Part shown: positions 1-64,000 of the stretch, piece after piece
Layout of the letters: each line of letters starts with the position of its first letter
Numbering within the stretch: the first letter of the stretch is position 1
NCBI RefSeq assembly: GCF_905171775.1
Contig: NC_053490.1
Coordinates: 18,726,752-18,790,751 of the forward strand
DNA: 64,000 nt
Origin: Rana temporaria
Taxonomy: Eukaryota > Chordata > Amphibia > Anura > Ranidae
Direction of reading: 5' to 3'
The notes under the pieces: model-generated
The model's input: only the letters and a program-made list of their open reading frames with translations
Databases searched by the model: none
Told to the model about the DNA's origin: nothing
Made by a program: the position numbers and the translations under genes

Positions 1-585
1 TGCGGACGCCGCTGGACTCCAGGACAGGTAAGTGTCCTTATATTAAAAGTCAGCAGCTGCAGTATTTGTAGCTGCTGGCTATTAATATTTTTTTTTTTTG
101 GCGGAACATCAGCTTTAAGTGCAGTTCCACCCGTCTTTATTTTTTATAACCAAAAATCTTAAAATAAATTAAATACATTTTTTAAATTTTTTTTATACTC
201 TCCTGAAAAGGCGGTTGCTATGCGGAAGTAGCTCTTCTGCCTCTTCTTCCACCGCAGTGGATCTTCTGCCTCGTCCTCCGCCGCAGAGTCTTCTGGTGAA
301 TGAGCCACGCTGCCCTCTGGGAACTGTGTGTATCCCAGGAGGCAGCCGCCCATTCAGAAAGCGGCGCGTGAGTCGCGCATGCGCAGTAGGAAACGGCTTC
401 ACTGCCTGTTTCCCTTAGTAAGGATGGAGGCGCCAGGACCAAGCGATCGCCATCGGGGGGACCGACATCGCGGGCGACTAGGACAGGTAAGTGTCCTTAT
501 TAAAAGTCAGCAGCTATAGTGTTAGTAGCTGCTGACTTTAAAAAAAAAAATCGTGGGTGGAATCCCGCTTTAAGACTTACCTGTA
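1..585. repeat. two related MITE-like fragments, one cut into by the other
   Basis: The segment GTAAGTGTCCTTATTAAAAG followed by a CAGCAGCT/AGCTGCTG stem appears at 27-95 and again at 487-540, each followed by a near-complement of GCGGAGTTCCACCC. The same design closes the TTAA elements at 34731 and 44661, so these are probably right halves of that T2-like MITE superfamily. No intact boundary or target duplication can be set because the window starts inside the first copy. Confidence 0.55.
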
Positions 586-975
586 GGTGCAAGAAATATC
601 TCCCAAACCTTAAAAGGTTTAGGAGATATTTGTAAAAAAAATAGCGGTATTGATGTCTACGGCGCATGCGCCATAGACATCGGCCGCAGGCGCACTGAGC
701 GTGCCGCTGCTAACGGCATCATGCCGTTAGTGGCGGCTCCCATGTGGGAGTGACGTCATCGCTCCTCCGGCCAGTCACAGCGCTGGAGCGGTGGTACCCG
801 GAGATCACTCTGGGTATCATGGCGGCGTCAGAGGAGGCGACTGAGGGCCGCTGCGGGGGGCTTAGATCTCAGGTAAGTAATTCATAATGAGCTAGTATGC
901 TATGCATACTAGCTCATTATGCCTTTTTCTTGCAGGTTGTCTTTTGTTTTTTTTTTTGTTTTTTGGACGAGAGAG
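586..975. repeat. MITE-like repeat, second copy at 55486-55845
   Basis: Shares with 55486-55845 the blocks GATGTCTACGGCGCATGCG, ATCATGGCGGCG, CCGCTGCGGGGG and a 40-base stem-loop TAATGAGCTAGTAT / ATACTAGCTCATTA. This copy carries CAG|GTAAGT at 871-878 and a pyrimidine tract ending TTGCAG at 935, which makes a 63-nt intron-like block (see findings). Class unknown. Confidence 0.6.
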
Positions 976-1014
976 TTTACTTCCTCTTTAACTCTTTTGT
1001 ACCTGGAGGTCATA

Positions 1015-1324
1015 CAGTGAGGGAAAAAATTATTTCGCTGCAATGCAAATCAATTTATAACTTTTTGAAATGGATTTTTCGGGATATTTTTGTTGTTATT
1101 CTGTCTCTCACTGTTAAAATAAACCGTTTTCACTTATCTACACAATTTATTCCTTTGTTTGTGTTGGCTGCCACCTTTTGATCCTTTTTGGATCAGCGCA
1201 GTATATATTTTTTATATATTTATGTTAAAATAAACCGACCATTACAATTTTAGACCGATCGTTTCTTTGTCAGTGGGAAAACATACAAAATCAGCAGGGG
1301 ATCAAATACTTTTTTCCCTCACTG
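1015..1324. mobile_element. Tc1/mariner-like internally deleted element
   Basis: Inverted ends CAGTGAGGGAAAAAATTAT at 1015 and ATACTTTTTTCCCTCACTG ending 1324, each flanked by TA (1013-1014 and 1325-1326), the target duplication of Tc1/mariner elements. No transposase frame remains in the 310 bases. Confidence 0.75.
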
Positions 1325-1561
1325 TAGATGCACACATGCCCAGATCATATTCCCTCAGCTAACTTTACAATAACTCATATCACTAATTTGCTTACCTAAA
1401 TATTTTTTTTTTATATAATATATTTAAAGACCTATGAGATATTTTCTTGTACAGTACAGTACATTGTATTTCTTTATTATATGTTAACAAATATCCAACA
1501 TGTAGAAAAAAATTATAATTTTTTTTTTTTAATAATGTAATTGAATCTATTAGTTACAGTA

Positions 1562-2568
1562 TTAACTAGTAGCCGACCAGCCACCGTCATTATACGGCGG
1601 CAGGTCGGCTCTCCTGGGCGAGAGCCCGTAGCTATACGTCCTATCGTATAGCCGCCACTAGGGGGCGCGCGCGCGCCGCCGGAGGCGCGCGCGCGCGCTC
1701 CCCGCTCGCCCCCGACTCCCGTGCGTGTGCCCGGCGGGCGCGATCGCCGCCGGGCACACGCGATCGCTCGGTACAGAGCGGGGAACGGGAGCTGTGTGTG
1801 TAAACACACAGCTCTCGTTCCTGTCAGCAGGGGAAATGCTGATTTTCTGTTCATACACTGTATGAACAGAAAATCAGTGTTTCCCCTAGTGAGGCCACCC
1901 CCCCCCCCCACAGTAAGAACACACCCAGGCATACTTAACCCCTTCCCCGCCCCCTAGTGTTAACCCCTTCACTGCCAGTGGCATTTTTATAGTAATCTAA
2001 TGCATTTTTATAGCACTGATCGCTATAAAAATGCCAATGGTCCCAAAAATGTGTCAAACATGTCCGAAGTGTCCGCCATAATGTCGCAATACCGAAAAAA
2101 AAAATCGCTGATCGCCGCCATTACTAGTAAAAAAAATATTAATAAAAATGCCATAAAAATACCCCCTATTTTGTAAACGCTATAACTTTTGCGCAAACCA
2201 ATCAATAAACGCTTATTGCGATTTTTTTTATGAAAAATATGTAGAAGAATACGTATCGGCCTAAACTGAGGAAAAAAAATGTTTTTTTATATATTTTTGG
2301 GGGATATTTATTACAGCAAAAAGTAAAAAATATTCATTTTTTTCAAAATTGTCGCTCTATTTTTGTTTATAGCGCAAAAAATAAAAAACGCAGAGGTGAT
2401 CAAATACCACCAAAAGAAAGCTCTATTTGTGGGAAAAAAAGGACGCCAATTTTGTTTGGGAGCCACGTCGCACGACCGCGCAATTGTCTGTTAAAGCGAC
2501 GCAGTCCCGAATCGCAAAAAGTACTCTGGTCTTTAGGCAGCAATATGTTCCGGGGGGTAAGTGGTTAA
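1562..2568 (+). mobile_element. TTAACCAC family copy (group i, subfamily A)
   Basis: Begins TTAACTAGTAGCCGACCAGCC and ends GGTAAGTGGTTAA, inverted ends with a TTAA at each extremity. The left 350 bases are GC-rich and match 18000-18360 and 56123-56480; the right part carries the core GGTGATCAAATACCACCAAA and CTCTATTTGTGGG seen in all sub-families. TTAA ends suggest piggyBac- or Kolobok-type transposition. No transposase frame. Confidence 0.75.
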
Positions 2569-2641
2569 ACAGTGTAATGATGTTATATAATCAGCATCCC
2601 CCTCTGACTGGTTCCAAATCATTAGTGAGGTCAGACCTTTC

Positions 2642-2877
2642 AGGCTGGGTTCACACTATCTTCGCATGCGACTCACAGGAGGGGTCTGGTGCATCCTCGT
2701 TCACCGTTTCTCGGGTCTGATTAAGGCCCGAATTTTTGGCTGAATTCGGACCTGAAAATGACCAAAAGACGCAGAGGGCTCCTGTCAAAATTCACACAGG
2801 AGATATGTGAACTTGGCTCCATAGAGAGTCAGTTAAAATCTCCTGCTACTGTGAATTGGATGGTTTGAACCCAGCCT
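2642..2877. repeat. MITE with GGCTGGGTTCACACT ends
   Basis: Starts AGGCTGGGTTCACACT and ends TTTGAACCCAGCCTTA, imperfect inverted ends about 236 bases apart. A single copy in the window. Belongs to the set of short elements whose subterminal motif is TTCACAC. Confidence 0.6.
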
Positions 2878-3868
2878 TATGGCCCACACACGATCCAAAA
2901 ATCGGACAAAAAATATTGCTTTCGACGTGATCGTACCATAATCGGATCGTTGGTACAGAGCTTTCGAGAGCCGATCACGAGAGTTCATCCGATTTATTAT
3001 TTTTATTGTACAACACCAGATCGTGGCGTTTCAATGATCATGAAAACGGTGAGGAACTACACGGGAAACATATCTCCAGCTACTATTGTATCGGTATTCA
3101 CTTTTCTATCAGTTAAAGCGGTTTTAAAACCATCAAAGAATGTACACAGCTCTGTAATAGATTTTCTGGTCCCATTAAGATTGTCCGGTCTACCTGTTGG
3201 GACAGGAAGTAAAGATTTCCCTGTGGCCGGTGTTCCATCAGATATGGCGACCCGTCGGAATTGGTAACGGAAGTGACGTTCCGTCACCGCTCTCTTGCTA
3301 CACGCCGCACTCCTCCACTGTAACGATACACTGATTAGGGGGGGGCGTATATCTTGGTACACCCACCAGAGTTTTGCATTTCACTGTTATTTTTTAACAG
3401 TAAACGGAGCTTATAAGGTTAAAGCGGAGGTTCACCCTAAAATTCAACTTTTTGTAAATCAAACCACTACCCATCGTCTATGCACAATCCGTTTGTTTTT
3501 GTTTTTTTAAATCGGATTCTTTACCTTTGTAATGCAGCCATCAGTGTTGTGTCAGTGATCCTTTCCCCGCGGGAGTGGGCGTGTATTATCTTTTCCCAGA
3601 CAAGCGCGATGTCTCCTGGGAGTGAGTGATGAGAATCCCAGGATTCGCGGGTCACGTGACACCTTTTCTATCAGCTGCTCAGTGAGTGTACGTTCTGAGC
3701 TAGAGCTGCATTTATTTTTGTTTTTTATATCTGCCTAAAATGTAACTTTATACGTTTTTACAAAAGTTGGAATTTGGCACCTTTTTTATATTTTCATAGC
3801 TGTGTGTAAAAATGCATAATTATCATTGGCTTTTTAACCCAGTAATAATGAATTTGTCCATCCTACAG
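2878..3868. other. region upstream of first visible exon; repeat remnants
   Basis: 2878-2960 looks like one end of a GGCCxxxxACACACGATC foldback element (compare 26866-27284), and 3420-3450 resembles a GCGGAGTTCCACCC-type MITE end. I see no exon, RNA gene or complete element; the rest is ordinary AT-rich intron. Confidence 0.5.
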
Positions 3869-60763
<56,895 letters not shown>

Positions 60764-60843
60764 GTAATCCGTCTCTCCTTAACCTTATCTGTGTTATTTG
60801 GAATGTGATGTTTATTTATCTTTGTCCAGTTTTATCCTTAAGT

Positions 60844-61043
60844 ACAGCACATCTGGAAAGTATTCACAGAGCTTCACTTTTTCCACATTTTATGTTACAG
60901 CTTTATTCCAAAATGGATTAAATTCATAATTTTTCCTCAAAATTCTACAAACAATACCCCATAATGACAACGTGAAATTAGTTTGTTCTTTTGTTTTTTA
61001 TTTTTAATACATTTACAAACTTCTTTCACGTTGTCATTATGGC
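60844..61043. mobile_element. Tc1-like terminal fragment
   Basis: ACAGCACATCTGGAAAGTAT, CTTCACTTTTTCCACATTTT and CCAAAATGGATTAAATTCAT are the terminal segment of a vertebrate Tc1-like family; ends near CACGTTGTCATTATGG. Starts 80 bases past the exon 19 donor. Confidence 0.72.
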
Positions 61044-61114
61044 AAGGCTTGACAAATTTGCTTGGAATCTAGGGCCTGATCCACAAAAACCCGGCGTAAC
61101 TTAATTTTTCCCGT

Positions 61115-61510
61115 TTAACCACTTTCCCACCGGACCATTTGTCAGCCTTAAGACCAGAGGTGTTTTTACAATTTTCCACTGCGCTGCTTTAACTGGTAAT
61201 TGCGCGGCCATACAATGTTGTACCCAAACAAAATTTGCGTCCTTTTTTTCCCACAAATAGAGCTTTCTTTTGATGGTATTTGATTGCCTCTGCGATTTTT
61301 AATGTTTGCGATATAAACGGAAAAAGAGCGAAAATTTTGAGAAAAAATGATATTTTCTACTTTTTGTTATAAGAAAAATCGAACAAACTCAATTTTAGTC
61401 ATACATTTTGGCCAAAATGTATTCAGCCACATGTCTTTAGTAAAAAAAATGCCAATAAGCGTATATTTATTGGTTTGCGCAAAAGTTATAGCATCTACAA
61501 ACTAGGGTAC
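61115..61510 (-). repeat. left end of a TTAACCAC element (reversed)
   Basis: TTAACCACTTTCCCACCGG at 61115, then the reversed core (CCCACAAATAGAGCTTTCTT, GGTATTTGATTGCC). It passes straight into the ~394-bp tandem array, which may be internal to the same element. Confidence 0.7.
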
Positions 61511-61529
61511 ATTTTCTGGAATTTACACA

Positions 61530-62883
61530 GCTTTTATTTTATGACTGCCTATCTCAATTCTTGAGGTGCTAAAATAGCAGGGAAGTACAAAACCCCCCCA
61601 AATGACCCCATTTTGGAAAGTAGACACCCCAAGGAACCTGCTGAAAGGCATGTTGAGTCCATTGAATATTTTTTTTTGTTGTAACAAGTGATTGAATAAT
61701 GACAAAAAAAAAAAAAAAAAAAAAGAAATTACAAAAAGTTGTCACTAAATGATATATTGCTCACACATGCCATAGTTATATGTGGAATTGCACCCCAAAA
61801 TACATTCTCCTGCTTCTCCTGAGTACGGGGATACCACATGTGTGAGACTTTTTGGGAGCCCAACCACGTACGGGGCCCCGAAAATCAAGCACCGCCTTCA
61901 GGATTTCTAAGGGCGCAAATTTTTGATTTCACTTCTCACTACCTAAGACAGTTTTGAAGGCCATAAAATGCCCAAATAGCACAAAATCCCCCCAAATGAA
62001 CCCATTTTGGAAAGTAGACACCCCAAGGAATCTGCTGAGGGGCATATTGAGCCCACTGAATATTTTTTTTTTTTGTACCAAGTGATTGAATAATGACAAA
62101 AAAAAAAAAAGAAAAAAGAAATTACAAAAAGTTGTAACTAAATGATATATTGCTCATACATGCCATGGTTATATGTGGAATTGCACCCCAAAATACATTC
62201 TGCTGCTTCTCCTGAGTACGGGGATACCACATGTGTGGGACTTTTTGCGAGTCTAGCCGCGTACGGGACCCCGAAAACCAAGCATCGCCTTCAGGATTTC
62301 TAAGGGCGCAAATTTTTTATTTCACTCCTCACTACCTATCACAGTTTTGAAGGCCATAAAATGCCCAAATAGCACAACCCCCCCCCCAAATGACCCCATT
62401 TTGGAAAGTAGACACCCCAGGCTATTTGCTGAGAGGCATGTTGAGTCCATGGAATATTTAATATTTTGCCACAAGTTGCGGGAATATGACAATTTTTTTT
62501 TTTTTTTGCACAAAGTTGTCACTAAATGATATATTGCTCACACATGCCATGGGCATATGTGGAATTACACCCCAAAATACATTCTGCAGCTTCTCCTGAG
62601 TACGGGGATACCACATGTGTGGGACTTTTTGGGAGCCTAGCCGCGTACGGGACCCCGAAAACCAAGCACGGCCTTCAGGATTTCTAAGGGCATACATTTT
62701 TGATTTCACTCCTCACTACCGATCACTACCTATCACAGTATTGAAGGCCATAAAAGGCCAAGATGGCACACAACCCCCCCAAATGACCCCATTTTGGAAA
62801 GTAGACACCCCAAGCTATTTTCTGAGAGGCATTTTGAGTTCATGGAATATTTTATATCTTGCCACCAGTTGCTGGAATATGAC

Positions 62884-62915
<32 letters not shown>

Positions 62916-63240
62916 GCACAAAGTTGTCACTAAATGATATATTGCTCACACATGCCATGGTTATATGTGGAATTGCACCCCAAAATACATTCTGCTGCTT
63001 CTCCTGAGTACGGGGATACCACATGTGTGGGACTTTTCGGGAGCCTAGCCGCGTACGGGGCCCCGAAAACCAAGCACCGCCTTCAGGATTTCTAAGGGCG
63101 CAAATTTTTGATTTCACTCCTCGCTGCCTATCACAGTTTCGGAGGCCATGGAATTCCCAGATGGCACACAACCCCCCCAAATGACCCCATTTTGGAAAGT
63201 AGACACCCCAAGCTATTTGCTGAGAGGCATGGTGAGTATT
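61530..63240. repeat. tandem array, period about 394 bp, 4.2 units
   Basis: TTTTGGAAAGTAGACACCCC recurs at 61611, 62005, 62399, 62792 and 63190, giving steps of 394, 394, 393 and 398. Each unit also contains GGGGATACCACATGTGTGG, CGTACGGGxCCCCGAAAA, TTCAGGATTTCTAAGGGC and a poly-A or poly-T tract of variable length. Minus-strand open frames here are not supported as genes. Confidence 0.93.
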
Positions 63241-63294
63241 TTACAGCGCTCATTTATTTTTGAAAATGAAGAAAGATATATATATATTTCTCTT

Positions 63295-64000
63295 TCGTTC
63301 ATAGACGGACACAGCATCCTTTGACCTTAGGGTTATGCTTCTTCCTACCAGGAGATTTAGGCAGAATTCTACAGCACTTAAGGTGTTAAAAACTTTCCTT
63401 CATGCCGCTCCTCCCAGGGGGCGTGGCTCCCCCAGGCATAACCCCCACTCTGCTTTAGCAGCCTCAGTTTGTTTCTGCCTAACCGTCAGGAGAGTCAGGC
63501 TCTCTCTGGAGTCCTGGACTCTGGAGTTTTTTCTTGCAAATTTTTTTGCATTTTGCGAGTTTTTTCCTCGCTTTTTTATTTTATTTTTGAATCCTGCGAT
63601 TCTTCTATCAACAGCCGACTGGGTGACAGGCTGGGTCCTCGACCCTTGTAGTCCCCCCAGGTTCGGCCTTCGAGCGTGTGCCGGCCCTCAGCTCCGCTTT
63701 GGGACGTCCACGACAGGCCCCATTGCTCCAGGGGCGGCCGGGGAACTTCGGTTCTAGGGCACACATATGACCGGTCTCTATGGCCTTGTCACAGTGTGTC
63801 TGGCTGACAGCCATGCCGTTCGCGGACGTTGGTTCTGTCTGGGATACCTCCAGCCAGGTAGTCGCAGGACAGGTAAGTAGTGGCCCCTTACTCAGGTAAG
63901 TGGTCTGGCTGGAATGTTTTCCCTTGGGAGGTCGACTGAGGGTTTTCCCCTGCTTTCCTCTCTCCCTTATTCCTCTCCCTCCTTTCCCCTTTGGGTGACG
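63295..64000. other. unclassified element or repeat running off the window
   Basis: Sharp change of composition at GTTCATAGACGGACACAGC. It contains GGTTATGCTTCTTCCTACCA, a GGGGGCGTGGCTCCCCC stem, T-rich stretches and several CAGGTAAGT-type sites (63869, 63894). It looks like the end of an LTR- or DIRS-type element but no diagnostic coding is visible. Confidence 0.3.

Noticed and set aside
897..1181. 94-codon hydrophobic open frame
   Set aside because: Lies across a MITE and a Tc1-like deletion element; no family resemblance and T-rich composition explains the hydrophobicity.
62458..63180. Minus-strand frames with repeated SKMYALRNPEGRAWFSGSR-like peptides
   Set aside because: They are the same part of successive ~394-bp units; interrupted by A/T runs and stops in most units, so not a gene.
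61530..63240. CRISPR-like or coding reading of the regular array
   Set aside because: Units are ~394 bp with no short repeat-spacer layout, in a vertebrate intron.

Overview
The window is vertebrate nuclear DNA, most likely from an anuran amphibian with a large, transposon-rich genome (a ranid-like frog is my best guess; the species cannot be fixed from sequence alone). The only cellular gene I can support is the middle part of c2cd3 (C2 domain-containing 3, a centriole distal-end protein needed for centriole elongation, distal appendages and ciliogenesis). It runs left to right on the + strand as 19 internal exons between 3869 and 60763. The exons join with GT-AG splice sites into one uninterrupted frame of 3459 bases, about 1153 codons. 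All junction phases agree and I see no stop or frameshift. The first coding exons lie left of the window and the last ones right of it. The predicted protein follows the vertebrate C2CD3 order: the tail of the N-terminal atypical C2 region, a long low-complexity linker, then a series of C2-type domains.

Nearly everything else is intronic and built from mobile DNA, often nested. The main groups are: (i) a ~1 kb family with TTAACCACTT / AAGTGGTTAA ends, at least seven full-length or split copies plus fragments; (ii) short TTAA-flanked non-autonomous elements resembling Kolobok/T2-type or piggyBac-type MITEs; (iii) hAT-like elements, several with recognisable 8-bp target duplications; (iv) TA-flanked Tc1/mariner- and pogo-like elements; (v) a family ending in GGCCCAGATTCA rich in TACGCC/GGCGTA palindromes, seven copies plus one related element; (vi) a 5'-truncated L1-like LINE with a perfect 15-bp target duplication and two CR1-like LINE fragments; (vii) many foldback elements and minisatellites.

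Region by region: 1-3868 repeats only; 3869-10308 the first two exons, separated by a hAT element holding 27 tandem units; 10836-23928 seven-exon cluster interleaved with group i and v elements and the LINE; 23929-36860 five exons with foldbacks, a CR1 fragment and nested TTAA elements; 37482-39630 a long inverted repeat; 39759-60763 eight exons; 60764-64000 end of an intron filled by Tc1, group i, a ~394-bp tandem array and an unclassified element.

I found no evidence of a new protein-coding system. The most unusual things are structural: an intronic array of consensus 5' splice sites, a 306-bp palindrome-bearing insertion with a perfect 16-bp target duplication, minisatellites repeatedly arising inside terminal-inverted-repeat elements, and a shared hammerhead-core-like motif in two otherwise different repeats. 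Family names for the repeats are inferences from termini and target duplications and were not checked against a repeat library.
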